Made by a program: the position numbers and the translations under genes. The notes under the pieces are model-generated. The model saw only the letters and a list, made by a program, of their open reading frames with translations, had not been told where the DNA came from and did not search any database. This document shows, in pieces, positions 54,561 through 64,000 of a stretch of DNA of 64,000 nt. Source of the stretch: Palaemon carinicauda. Lineage: Eukaryota; Arthropoda; Malacostraca; Decapoda; Palaemonidae. The first letter of the stretch is position 1, and each line of letters opens with the position of its first letter. The stretch lies in assembly GCF_036898095.1 (NCBI RefSeq), contig NC_090751.1, positions 80,946,455 to 81,010,454 of the forward strand, given 5' to 3'.

Positions 54561-54839
54561 AAAAAAAAAATAATAAATATATGTACATAATATATACACA
54601 CATATAATGAGGGAAATTTTTCTCATAGAGTTTGGAAAGCAAGACTAAAGAAAGTTTGTGAAATTAGGGTAAGGTCGAAGTAATATTGAGAAAAAGAAAA
54701 AGGTAAAAGAGAGAAATTTAGATTCGAACTGGGGGAGCAATTTCCCCAAGTTCGAGAGCCCTCTTGCCCGTCACCAAGTTTCAGCACGGGAATGAAATGC
54801 CGTGCTGAGGCTCAATGACTTCATCAAGGCATTCTCTCA

Positions 54840-55277
54840 TTAAGAGGGTCCCAGCAAGAAGCCCACCATCAGGAACCAGCCGCACCCTCTCTCAAACCAG
54901 AGCTCCTAGCAAGTGAGCTTGAAAAAGCCAAAAAGGAACAGGATATTTCTGAGTCCAAGCCCAACATATGTCAACATGTGTGCCCCAGGTTATCAGAAGG
55001 TTCCTGCCCCCACGGTATATCTGGGAAGGGGAGGGCCAATGGAAAAGAAAAGTGCAACCTTTTTCAGCCCAAAAGATGCCGAAGATACATGAGGTACTAC
55101 ACTCATGAAACAAGGGGATGCAAAGAAGGAGACAACTGTGCATATCTGCATGTCAATCTTTGCAAATCTTCAGTGGAGACTAAAAAATGCAAAGACATAA
55201 ACTGCAAGCAAATGCATTTAATTGGAACCAAACGTCCTAAATCGATGCTGAAGAAGCTGGTTTTAAGAAGCCAATAA
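54840..55277 (+). pseudogene. LINE-2 ORF1, CCCH zinc-finger protein
   Basis: A frame open from about 54,830 with a Met at 54,978 and a stop at 55,275-55,277. It contains Cys/His groups of CCCH type: CKEGDNCAYLH near 55,120-55,150 and CKSSVETKKCKDINCKQMH near 55,160-55,215 (C-x8-C-x4-C-x3-H), with further Cys (NICQHVC, CPHG) upstream. Such fingers usually bind RNA. The N-terminus is unclear because a stop near 54,820 limits it, so the copy may be truncated. Confidence 0.65.
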
Positions 55278-56545
55278 TGCTGAAACGTGATGCCATTCGT
55301 AGGGCCAGGGGAATGGCGGTGTATATTAGGACCGAGTACCCTGCTTCTCATAAGTCCTGCTATCCATGTGGATGTCATGAGATTCAGGTAATAAAAGTTT
55401 GTGGCAGGCATAACAACTTTTATTTGTGTTCGATCTACCGGAATCCAGACATGGATGATTCTATCTTCGATTGTCTTCTTACCATTATGGCTAAGATACA
55501 AGAAGATGATAGAAAGGCTTCTTTTGTCTTTGTTGGTGATTTTAATGCTCACCATAGGGAGTGGTTAAGTTCTATCTCTCCTACCGATCACCATGGCTTA
55601 AGAGCTTTAGACTTTGCCTCTGAATCAGGCTGTGAGCAAATCATAAATGAAGCTACTCACAGGTCTGGTAATTGCTTGGACCTCGTATACACTGACTCCC
55701 CTGGCGTTATAACTAGTAAGGTTGGTTCTCCAGTCGGGACTTCTGATCATGCCTTGATTTCATTATTAGTGAAGACTGAGCAGCCTGTCCCTGATATATC
55801 ATATTCCTGTAAAATTTATATGAAATCCCAAGCAGACTGGAATGGGATTTTGCATGATCTTTTGTCCTTGAATTGGTCACAATTATATAATAGTGTAGAT
55901 CCTGTTGTCTCTTTGAATGAGAATCTAGTCAACATAATTGATAGGTGTATCCCTTCTCGTGTGCTGAGGTACCGAATGAAGGACAAACCGTGGTTCAATG
56001 ATGATTGTAGACGTGCTTATTTGGAGAAGCAGGAGGCCTATCACCTTTGGAAGGGTAACAGATCAGATTTGACCTGGAACAACTATACTCAGCTTCGAGC
56101 TTTTGCTCAGAGAGTTTATGCCTCAACTGAAAAGGAGTACAATTTAATCATAAAAGAAACACTTTCTGGTACAACTCAGGAACATAAATGGTGGTCTACC
56201 CTTAAATCTGCACTCTTTGGTGTAGATGCAACAGTTCCTCCTTTACTTAAACCAGATGGCTCAGTCACTCACTGTCCAAAGGAAAAGGCAACCCTTTTGG
56301 CTGATGTTTTTGACAGTAAACAGAGTAATGAAAAACTTGAACTTCCTCATTCCTGTTTTCCTGAGGCTAAACTAACTAGTTTAGCTTTTCGATCTCGTGA
56401 GATTAAAGCTCTGTTGATGGACCTTGATGCTTATGGAGGTGTAGACCCAAATGGTATTTTTCCTTTGTTTTTTATAAAGACAGCAGATTTCTTAGCTCCA
56501 AAGTTATGTTATTTTGCGCAAGTTAGCAAGAAGAGGAGCTTTTAG
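55277..56545 (+). pseudogene. LINE-2 ORF2 endonuclease
   Basis: APE-type endonuclease: CSIYRNPDMDD near 55,425, FVFVGDFNAHHREWL near 55,525-55,570, NCLDLVYTD near 55,670 and GTSDHALISL near 55,735-55,770. The linker has KDKPWFNDDCRRAYLEKQEA near 55,980-56,040 and reaches RT fingers with a GGVDPNGIFPLFF segment. The frame is lost at about 56,508-56,520 by a small deletion. The start ATG overlaps the ORF1 stop (ATAATG), as in a termination-reinitiation arrangement. Confidence 0.88.
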
Positions 56546-57896
56546 CACTTGTTGGAGAATTGGTAATGTTACTCCTCTATGTAAATGTGTTTGTGGTAGC
56601 TCAAGTCCCTCTGATTACCGCCCAATTTCCATAACTCCCATATTATCTAAAGTTTTTGAACGTCTTCTGGCAAAACGTCTTAATAGGTTTGCTGAAGGTA
56701 ATCATCTATTCCCTAGTTTGCAATTTGGTTTTCGTAAAGGCCTTGGAGCATGTGATGCCCTTCTTACAATCTCCAATGCAGTACAGAAATCCCTTGATTG
56801 TGGTCGGGAAGTTCGTATGATTGGCCTTGATTTTAGTGCTGCCTTTGACCGTGTTAATCATGAGGCCCTTGTTTTCAAACTGAAACAGTTGGGAGTGGGT
56901 GGGTCGTTTCTTAGCATTATTATTGATTTTTTAAGTAGTAGATCTCAAAGAGTAGTTGTTGATGGGCACCATAGTGAGTGTAGGAATGTGATATCCGGTG
57001 TTCCACAGGGTAGTGTTCTTGGCCCATTACTTTTCATTCTATATACACATGACATGTGGTTTGGCCTAGAAAATAAGCTTGTTGCATATGCAGATGATGC
57101 TACTCTCTTTGCATCAATTCCATCCCCTGAATGTAGATCTGGGGTTGGTGAATCCCTTAATAGAGATTTAGCTAAAATTAGTGCATGGTGCAAGTTATGG
57201 GGTATGAAGTTGAATCCTAACAAAACTCAAAGTATGATTGTAAGTAGGTCAAGGACAGTGGCTCCTCAACATCCGGATCTCAGTATTGATAATGTTTCTT
57301 TAAATTTGTATGACTCTTTCAAAATTTTAGGTGTGTTTCTCGATAGCAAATTTACTTTTGAGAAACATATAAGGTCTGTGTCTTCTTCAATTGCACAAAA
57401 AATTGGCTTATTGAGAAAGTCTTTTAAGATATTTGGTGATCAATCTATTCTGAAGAAGTGTTTTAATTCTTTTATTCTACCTTGTTTTGAGTATTGTTCT
57501 CCTGTCTGGTCTTCAGCTGCTGATTCTCATCTTAATTTGTTGGACAGAAACTTACGGTCTATTAAATTTCTTATTCCTGATCTAGATATTAATCTCTGGC
57601 ACCGTCGTTCAATTAGTTCATTATGCATGTTGCATAAGATTTTTCATAACTCTGACCATCCTTTACATTCAGATCTCCCTGGACAATTCTATCCTGTTCG
57701 TAATACTAGGCAGGCAGTTAATTCTAATAGCCAGGCCTTCTCCATCACGAGGCTCAATACTATGCAGTACTCTAGAAGTTTTATTCCAGCTGTTACCAAG
57801 TTGTGGAATGATCTTCCTAATCGGGTTGTTGAATCAGTAGAACTTCAAAAGTTCAAAGTGGGAGCAAATGCTTTTTTGTTGACCAGGCAGACATGA
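56514..57896 (+). pseudogene. LINE-2 ORF2 reverse transcriptase
   Basis: 460-codon open frame in a different register from the endonuclease. RT motifs: SDYRPISITPILSKVFERLL near 56,612, LQFGFRKGLGACDALL near 56,717, motif A LDFSAAFDRVNHEAL near 56,827, GVPQGSVLGPLLFILY near 56,998 and the active site VAYADDATLFA near 57,083. The C-terminus ends in a typical LINE tail (LWNDLPNRVVES near 57,802). Apart from the upstream frameshift it is intact. Confidence 0.9.
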
Positions 57897-58147
57897 GTCT
57901 TTTTATAGTTTATATATGACATATTTGTTTTTGACGTTGTTAGTAGTTTGTATATGACATATCTGTTATGACGTTGTTACTTTTTTTAGAATGATTTATT
58001 GTTAATTTGTTCTCTTCATTTATTTATTTCCTTATTTCCTTTCCTCACTGGGCTATTTTTCCCTATTGGAGCCCCTGGGCTTATAGCATCTTGCTTTTCC
58101 AATTAGGGTTGTAGCTTGGATAGTAATAATAATAATAATAATAATAC
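57897..58147 (+). other. LINE-2 3' untranslated region and (AAT)n tail
   Basis: 250 bp ending in CACTGGGCTATTTTTCCC, a CCAATTAGGGTTGTAGC segment and a tail of about eight AAT units. A TATATGACATAT segment occurs twice near 57,912 and 57,951. LINE reverse transcriptase would recognise the 3' end of the RNA here. Confidence 0.7.
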
Positions 58148-58559
58148 CAACGTTCCGACTACAACGGCTAAGGATCCGACATCGAACAAGCCTAAGCCTG
58201 GAAAGAAGGAAACAAGCGCTGTCCACAAGGGTAATAAAGCTCCCTCAAAGCAAGAGAAGGAGTCTTTTTTAGGGATGAAGACTCTCCTAGACGAATTGAA
58301 GACAACCGTTCTAGGGGAGATCAAGTCCTTGAGGCTAGAGATGGATCTGTACAAGCAACAAATGGATATGCTGATGAAAGACAGGGCCCACCCAGCCCCA
58401 CCCAACTCTACCCTGGAACAGCCAATACCCCACTACGGTCTCTTCAAGCCAACGCCGTACGATCCCCAACAGCTGTTCCATCGGAGTCAGGACAACTTCT
58501 CGGGCCAGCCGATGTTCTTCCCACCGAACATGACTCATATTCGTCCTTCCTGCAGTTAA
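58148..58559 (+). pseudogene. LINE-3 ORF1, C-terminal part
   Basis: 137-codon remainder of an ORF1, rich in Lys/Ser/Pro, with a predicted coiled coil near 58,270-58,380 (KTLLDELKTTVLGEIKSLRL). The preceding run of Asn codons is the LINE-2 (AAT)n tail read in frame and not part of the protein. It ends at a TAA at 58,557-58,559, inside the start of ORF2 in another frame, so the ORFs overlap. Confidence 0.7.
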
Positions 58560-61540
58560 ACATACAGTCACTGAACCCCAGCGCGAGGAGTGCGTGTAGC
58601 TGGAAGATACCTTTCCTTGAAGATGTCATCAGACAGAAGTCAAGGACCAACTGTCTCCCATTTATAGCTCTCACGGAGTCGTGGTTAAAACCATATGTTC
58701 ACGACGCTCAAATCAGCATCGAAGACTACAATATTCATCGATGCGACCGTAGCACTAGGGTTGGTGGTGGGGTTATTCTTTATACCCACTGTGATCTTCC
58801 AATCACAAATACGGAGAAGCTTGACCAAGATTCCTGCCAGCTTCTTATGTGTACATCGGAGCCTTCCAAGATGATTATCTGTGTTCTGTATAGGCCTCCA
58901 TCAGCACCCCTTGCAGATTTCCAGGCGTGTCTCAATGCAGTACATGACTACACAGAAGGCAAAGAAGACTTTGATATTTGTTTTCTAGGCGATTCTAATT
59001 TCCCAGACTTTACCTGGGATCCTCCCTTGGCACGCCCACCAAGCTCATCCACTGATCTCTTAGAGAAGTTTATGAACAACCACCTTTTCAGTCAATACAT
59101 CCTCCAACCCACACGTCAAGGCAATACTTTAGACCTCTTTCTCACCAACTCAGCCTCGCTTGTGACCCATGTGGATGTGAAACCTACGAGAATGTCTGAT
59201 CATGATCTCATACAGATTTACCTATCCTACAATCCATGTCAGCCAAATGTCAATGCTCCTCCGGTGTTTGACGCCGCCTCGTTCTGAGGACTTGATTTTA
59301 CTAAAGCAGACTTTTCCAGCATCAGCAGTAAAGTTGAAGCTGTAGAATGGCATGATGTTCTCGAATCTAACGGTATAGATTGCTTTCCGGAAACCTTTAG
59401 GGACATATTACTTAGTATATGTCAGGAACACTGTCCTCCCAAGCTCCCCCCTAAGCGCCAGAGATCTCACATATTGCGTCGCCTCTCCCGCAAAAAGCGA
59501 AGACTTCAAGACAGGTTAGAGAGGGCAACCGTGGACCCTTCTACTCCCTCAGAGCTCATCCAACGTCTTAACAATGAGATTGCTCTTGCCCACTACGACA
59601 TCAGAGATGCAATTGTCAACGAGAGACACTTCAGAGAAGAGGTAGCTGTCGGGAAGGTCAAATCAAATCCAAAGTACTTTTATAGCTATGCTAAGAGATT
59701 TTCCCGGCAAAAACAGACCATTAGCATGCTCTTTGATGAAAGCAATAATATTTGTACTGATCCTCAGCAAATAGCCAACATATTGCAAACCCAGTTCAAA
59801 TCTGTTTTCAGCAACCCAAGAGATGTCGACATTGCTGCAGCAGACTTTACACCGCCGACAATTACAGAAAGATTTGAGGACTCCCAATTACTTTTCAGTG
59901 AAAGAGATGTTATATCTGCCATTGATGACATGAAGGCAGACTCAGCCCCTGGCCCTGATGGTATCCCTTCTGTGCTGCTCAAGTCCTGTAAACATGCGTT
60001 GGCACGACCTATTTTCATCCTCTGGTCACAATCCTTTGAATCAGGTGTAGTCCCGTCCTTCTACAAGAACTCCGTTATTTGTCCACTCTACAAAAAGGGG
60101 AGTCATGCAACTGCTTCAAATTACCGACCTGTATCTCTGACCTCCCATATCATCAAGATATTTGAGCGTTTTATTAGGAAACGCCTTGTCCACCATCTTG
60201 AGTCCAACAGCCTTCTATGCAGCCAACAGCATGGTTTTAGGTCAGGTCATAGCTGCTTAACCCAGCTTCTCCATCACTTCGATAACATTCTGGAAAACTT
60301 TCTTGAAGGAAACGATACCGATTGCATTTATTTGGACTACGCCAAAGCTTTCGATAAGGTGGATCGTGCCCTACTCATCAGGAAGCTCTCCAAGTATGGA
60401 ATCCATCCGAAGATTGTAAAATGGATTGAATCATTTCTTAAGGATCGCACACAGCAAGTCGCAGTTGAAGGCCAGTTCAGTGTTGCAGCCTTAATTCTGA
60501 GTGGAGTACCTCAAGGAACCGTTCTGGGTCCCATACTGTTTCTTATATTCATAAACGACATAACACTGTGTGTAGGCAACAGTGTCGTTCGTTGCTTTGC
60601 TGACGATACAAGGATTATGAGAGCAATATCAACTACTTCTGATATGGTACTCTTGCAACAGGATCTGAATACTGTTACCCAATGGTCAACTAAGAACAAC
60701 ATGTCATTGCATGAAGATAAGTTCGAGTTTATGAGCCATGCAGTAAATAGGAGGAATCCTTTGCAACAATTACCGTTTACTGCCGACCTATATCAGTATT
60801 CAACGTCCAAAGGCACTCTCACTCCTTCCGACCAACTGAGAGATCTTGGAGTTACTGTTACCTCGGACCTAAAGTGGACTGCTCATATCAAAGATATGGC
60901 CAACAAAGCAAGACAAAAAGCCGGATGGGTTCTCAGCGTCTTCTTTAACCGGAGTCCTACCATCATGCTAACTTTGTACAAGTCTATGGTACGCAGTCTA
61001 CTAGAGTACTGTTGTCCTCTGTGGAATCCCCAAAGTGTGTCGGACATCGAAGAACTGGAAGGAGTTCAGCGGACTTTTACTGCACGAATTGCAGGGGCTC
61101 AGCATCTCAACTACTGGGAGAGACTCAAGAAACTATCCATCATGTCACTGCAACGCCGACGAGAACGGTATATCCTGCTACACATGTGGAAGATTCTCCA
61201 TGGATCAGTCAGCAACGACCTGAAGATCAAGTTTGTGTCTAGGCCTCGGACTGGCTTTAAAGCAGTCGTTCCTCCTCTGCGAGGGGGCGTGGCAGCCTAT
61301 AACCAGAGTCAATATGACAAGTCTTTCGCTGTCATTGGCCCACGTCTCTGGAACTGCCTCCCAATACACATTAACAAGATTGGAGAATTCGAGCCATTCA
61401 AAAGAAAACTCTCATCTTTGCTCCAGCGAATTCCTGACAAGCCTCCTATTAAGGGGTATACATCTCCTAACACCAACTCAATCCTGGACTGGAAGATGGA
61501 TCCAGCTACATTGGAGCTATGGGGCGGTCAAGATAGTTGA
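58480..61540 (+). pseudogene. LINE-3 ORF2 endonuclease-reverse transcriptase
   Basis: One frame from about 58,480 to 61,540, broken only by a TGA at 59,285-59,287. Endonuclease: LQLNIQSLNPSARS near 58,550, LTESWLK near 58,670, CFLGDSNFPDFTWDPP near 58,979 and MSDHDLIQIYLS near 59,195. RT: PGPDGIPSVLLKSC near 59,950, NYRPVSLTSHIIKIFERFI near 60,120, QQHGFRSGHSC near 60,225, motif A LDYAKAFDKVDRALL near 60,335, GVPQGTVLGPILFLIFIND near 60,500 and the active site RCFADDTRIM near 60,590. The stop fits a single CGA-to-TGA transition. No initiator ATG is obvious in the overlap with ORF1. Confidence 0.92.
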
Positions 61541-61589
61541 TGACCCTGTTGCAGCGCACTAAACCGGACATAAGTAACATAAGTAAGTA

Positions 61590-61958
61590 TGTTTGGGTGA
61601 ATGTTTTCTGTCCGATTTCCTCTCTCTCTCTTGATGTTTGGGTGAATGTTTTCGGTCCGATTTCCGTTGAATGTAGTGCTTCCTGGATGTGTTTTGTAAG
61701 CGTTGAACGTCAGTCCTTGGTTTTCTTAGGATGTTGATTGAAGATCCAGTTCATCAGTTTGTATGTATAACATTCATTAAATGTTTCCTTCTTCGATGGA
61801 CTATGATACTTAGTCAAAATTGTAGATTCATTACTGTTGACTTCTTGAAGATCTTTCTCTGATTCTTAGAGTTTTTATTCGTTGATTCTTGAAGATCTTT
61901 CTCTGATTCTTAGAGTTTTTATTCATTGATTCTTGAAGATCTTTCTCTGATTCTTAGA
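61590..61958 (-). other. Gypsy-2 leader next to 5' LTR, with 44-bp repeats
   Basis: Non-coding leader. Three 44-bp tandem units start near 61,839, 61,883 and 61,927 (GATTCTTGAAGATCTTTCTC core). A TTTGGGTGAATGTTTTC segment occurs twice near 61,590-61,660. No gene. Confidence 0.65.
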
Positions 61959-61976
61959 GTTTTACTGCTGCCACCA
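61959..61976 (-). other. Gypsy-2 primer-binding site
   Basis: On the minus strand TGGTGGCAGCAGTAAAAC begins three nt inside the 5' LTR, starting TGG. It fixes the element's strand as minus. Confidence 0.7.
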
Positions 61977-61979
61977 TTT

Positions 61980-62458
61980 ATTAGTGTGCTACTGTTGTTA
62001 ACACACATTGAGTATGTTTGTTGGGATGTTGCGTCTTCAAGTAAAGTCTATCCAGTTAACTTTAAAATGGTTTATTTTTCAAAAACAACAGTGTTAACAT
62101 CTCCATCACAGGAGTATAGCTGGTTTGGTCGGATGACCATTCCATGTGAAGTATTGATAAGAACTGCCTAAAATATCGATATCACAGATATCGTATAGAC
62201 AGTTATCTCAGCATTTAAACACATAATGTAAACTCTACATTAGTATAGGAAGACACCTGCATCCGGTGGCGACACAACTCTTTCACATGGTTTGTATTTG
62301 TGTTTATGCTTCACAAAAATGTTACATTGCTGAGATATGCAAATCGCATCCTGTTATGATCTTGTCTGACTACAGCAATTCTCACGCTAGCTTCTACTGC
62401 CACAATGACGTATTACGTCATGTGTTTTAAACATGTAGGCTAATATATGACTATTACA
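61980..62458 (-). repeat. 5' LTR of Gypsy-2
   Basis: 479 bp, element strand TGTAATAGTCATATATTAGC to GTAGCACACTAAT. The inner half matches 45,025-45,271 with about seven differences. It contains TATCGATATCACAGATATCG and a TGACGTATTACGTCA palindrome near 62,407-62,421, resembling a CRE/ATF site. Confidence 0.83.
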
Positions 62459-63388
62459 TGTGTACTTAGAAACATCACGCAAAATGAAAGTTAGGTCTTC
62501 AACCTTACTGCACACGCAGTTACTCGACATTGACAATAAATTGACTTAATCAAATACAGGCTCTCATGGCCTTAGAACATGGTACCCTTAGGATGTTTGC
62601 AACATGTGTTCGTAACTCTAAGTCCACGGTTGAACTAAACAAGGCGAAATTACAACATTACTGTAATGACTCTATGGTAAATGACATACCGGTGCCTGCA
62701 GACATCATCTGAGGCATAAATCAAATCCCTAATCCCAGGGATGACAAATTTACAGACAGATAAAAAATGTACATAACTCACACTGACAAAGGAACTGACC
62801 TGGCATGGCGGTAGATAGGAGCCAGAGGCAGAGACACACTACAACTTCATAGACAGTACTTACGCTGTTCGGGGCTTAGGCAGGAATGCCGGGCCTTGCT
62901 CAGCATCGCTCAAAGGAAAACTACTGTCTCCTGCACTAATTAAAGGGTCCTTGTAAAATGCGCGGGAACTCTCACTGTATTTAATCAACAAGGGGTTTAA
63001 TTGAGTTTCTTTATAGAATACGAGAGAAAAACAGCTAAAATCTTACGTTAGATCAAAGGATAAACTCAATACTTCGGCTGAAGGCCGTAATTTGCCAGAA
63101 TCTAACAAACTAGCGAGTCCTTGGCTCTAAACATATACATCGATAATTTTGCCTGCATGAATGAATACAATATCATTTTCGTAAATTGTAAATAACAAAG
63201 ACTTGTTTTTCTGACACCCGCTCCTTCACCGCCAGGTGGTAAAAATTTACACCTCCATACTGTCACGTACTGGACAGCGCCCATTCATAGAAATGCCCGC
63301 GAGATCTTCCAGCCTTGCCCCAATTTAACGCAACGTTTGTGAAGTTAAATGGCGGGGATTTCGAATGATCAGTTCGAAATTCCCGACA
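62459..63388 (-). repeat. BEL 5' LTR, segment right of Gypsy-2
   Basis: Remainder of the BEL 5' LTR, matching 37,112-37,979, ending AAATTCCCGACA at 63,388. About 70 extra bases at 63,196-63,266 are absent from the other LTR. The right flank is the outer LINE. Confidence 0.85.
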
Positions 63389-64000
63389 TCTCCATTCATC
63401 ATCTTCTACTTCGCGCTTCGTAGTCTTCAGCCATGTAGGCCTGTGTCTTCCAAGTCTTCTAGTGCCTTGTAGAGCACAGCTGAACGTTTGGTGAACTAAT
63501 TTCTCTTGGGGAGTGCAAAGAGCATGTCCAAACCATCTCCATCTACCCTCTCAACCACATATGGCACTCTGAGTAATCTCTCTTATAGTTTCATTTCTAA
63601 TCCTTTCGTGACATTCAACTCCCAATATCCTTCTGAGAGCTTTGTTTTCAAATCTACTAAATCTATTGGAGATAGTTTCATTGTCATACAATGACTCATG
63701 TCCATATAGTAACACCGATCTCACTAAAGTTATATATACTGTAGTCTGATTTTTATATGTAATTTCATGCAATTTGATTTCCAAATTTTACTTGCCATAG
63801 CCATTGTCTGATTTGCCTTTTTTAATCTCTCACAAAACTCCAATTCTAATGACCCTGTATTGGAGATCATAGTTCCTAAATACTTCAATGATTCTGCCTC
63901 ATTAATCCTTTCTCCTTCCAATGATATTTCATCTTCCGTTGCATACTCCGTTCTCATCATCTCTGTCTTCCTTCTATTTATCTTTAGTCCAGCCTCTTGT
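63389..64000 (-). pseudogene. RTE-like LINE RT C-terminal region (right of BEL)
   Basis: Minus-strand C-terminal part of a LINE reverse transcriptase that continues past the window. One frame (63,960-63,730) has ERINEAESLKYLGTMISNTG, the post-RT pattern. Another (63,784-63,551) has VRSVLLYGHESLYDNE and RFENKALRRILGVECHERIR, followed by GRWRWFGHALCTPQEKLVHQ near 63,500 and KREVEDDEWR at the BEL junction. Frame changes lie near 63,780 and a stop at about 63,550. The reading continues at 36,902. Clade (RTE-like) is a tentative call. Confidence 0.78.

Larger units (their letters stand above)
54640..58147 (+). mobile_element. CCCH-finger LINE with (AAT)n tail (LINE-2)
   Basis: Plus-strand non-LTR retrotransposon. 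A CCCH-finger ORF1 (54,840-55,277) is followed by endonuclease (55,277-56,545) and reverse transcriptase (56,514-57,896), a short 3' untranslated region and an (AAT)n tail (58,122-58,147). The start near 54,640 is a guess from the end of LINE-1. It lacks RNase H, which fits the Jockey/CR1-like group; exact clade undetermined. A frameshift between endonuclease and RT breaks ORF2. The (AAT)n tail abuts ORF1 of LINE-3, marking the insertion site. Confidence 0.83.
58148..61589 (+). mobile_element. CR1/L2-like LINE, 3' part (LINE-3)
   Basis: Plus-strand non-LTR retrotransposon from within ORF1 to a 3' end with a short repeat tail (ACATAAGTA about twice, 61,568-61,588), the kind of microsatellite end found in CR1/L2 elements. 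ORF1 is truncated on the left by the (AAT)n tail of LINE-2. ORF2 is open except for one TGA. Clade assignment is an inference from domain set and tail. Confidence 0.83.
45025..62458 (-). mobile_element. Gypsy-2, deleted LTR element hosting three LINEs
   Basis: A minus-strand LTR retrotransposon inserted in the BEL 5' LTR with a TGTGT duplication (45,020-45,024 and 62,459-62,463). A full LTR is at 61,980-62,458 and a partial one at 45,025-45,271. A primer-binding site and leader adjoin the full LTR, and gag and protease survive at 45,253-47,165. Reverse transcriptase, RNase H and integrase are missing, and LINE DNA fills ~47,694-61,589. The parts of the two LTRs that can be compared differ at about seven of 247 positions by eye. 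Gypsy is the likely superfamily, from the gag knuckle and DSG protease, but pol is absent, so this is an inference. Confidence 0.78.
36903..63388 (-). mobile_element. BEL/Pao LTR retrotransposon, degenerate and nested
   Basis: Minus-strand BEL/Pao element with the 3' LTR at 36,903-37,979 and a 5' LTR split into 44,797-45,024 and 62,459-63,388 by Gypsy-2. The LTRs begin TGTCGGGAATTTT and end in its inverse. The flanking bases TCTTC (left) and TCTCC (right) form a probable 5-bp target duplication with one change. Internal order on the element strand is primer-binding site, SGNH-like frame, gag, protease, RT/RNase H, integrase, 3' non-coding region. Pol has many stops and shifts, so the element is not autonomous. 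Confidence 0.88.

Overview
This window looks like repeat-dominated nuclear DNA from an arthropod, most likely a decapod crustacean (inference). The basis is the combination of several ITR-bearing DIRS-type tyrosine-recombinase retrotransposons, Gypsy and BEL/Pao LTR elements, an RNase H-bearing I-type LINE, a CCCH-finger LINE with an (AAT)n tail, and long AT microsatellites. I found no host gene, tRNA, rRNA or CRISPR array. Every convincing coding region belongs to a mobile element. All coordinates were counted by hand and may be off by a few bases.

Region 1 (1-29,017) is a cluster of DIRS-like elements. Copy A (-, 1-4,460) runs off the left edge and meets copy B (+, 4,463-8,553) head to head at a perfect 22-bp palindrome. 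Copy C (-, 8,554-16,685) and copy D (-, 20,447-29,017) are full length and bounded by ~282-bp inverted terminal repeats. A diverged 3' fragment E (+) lies at 16,720-17,505. Each long copy reads gag, then reverse transcriptase/RNase H, then tyrosine recombinase, and all are broken by frameshifts, stops and deletions. A short hairpin repeat built on a 17-bp inverted arm recurs in and around them. A Gypsy element lacking pol lies at 17,567-18,516. The stretch 18,517-20,290 is AT-rich and unassigned.

Region 2 (29,051-36,549) is a complete, apparently intact Gypsy element (Gypsy-1, -). It has 553-bp LTRs differing at about three positions, a primer-binding site, a polypurine tract, gag, a -1 slippery heptamer and an uninterrupted pol. 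It sits in an (AT)n tract and is probably the youngest insertion here.

Region 3 (36,818-64,000) is a Russian doll. The outer layer is an RTE-like LINE (-), of which one piece lies at 36,818-36,902 and the next at 63,389 to the window end. It was split by a BEL/Pao element (-, 36,903-63,388) with ~1.1-kb LTRs and an unusual SGNH-hydrolase-like frame ahead of gag. The BEL 5' LTR was in turn split by a second Gypsy element (Gypsy-2, -, 45,025-62,458, TGTGT target duplication) that has lost its RT, RNase H and integrase. Gypsy-2 contains three LINEs: an I-type element with RNase H (-, 48,511 to ~54,560), a CCCH-finger LINE (+, ~54,640-58,147) and a CR1/L2-like LINE (+, 58,148-61,589). The missing N-terminal ORF1 half of the last may be the PHD-like fragment at 47,747-48,410. 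LTR divergence judged by eye (Gypsy-1 ~0.5%, Gypsy-2 ~3%, BEL ~5%) agrees with the nesting order.
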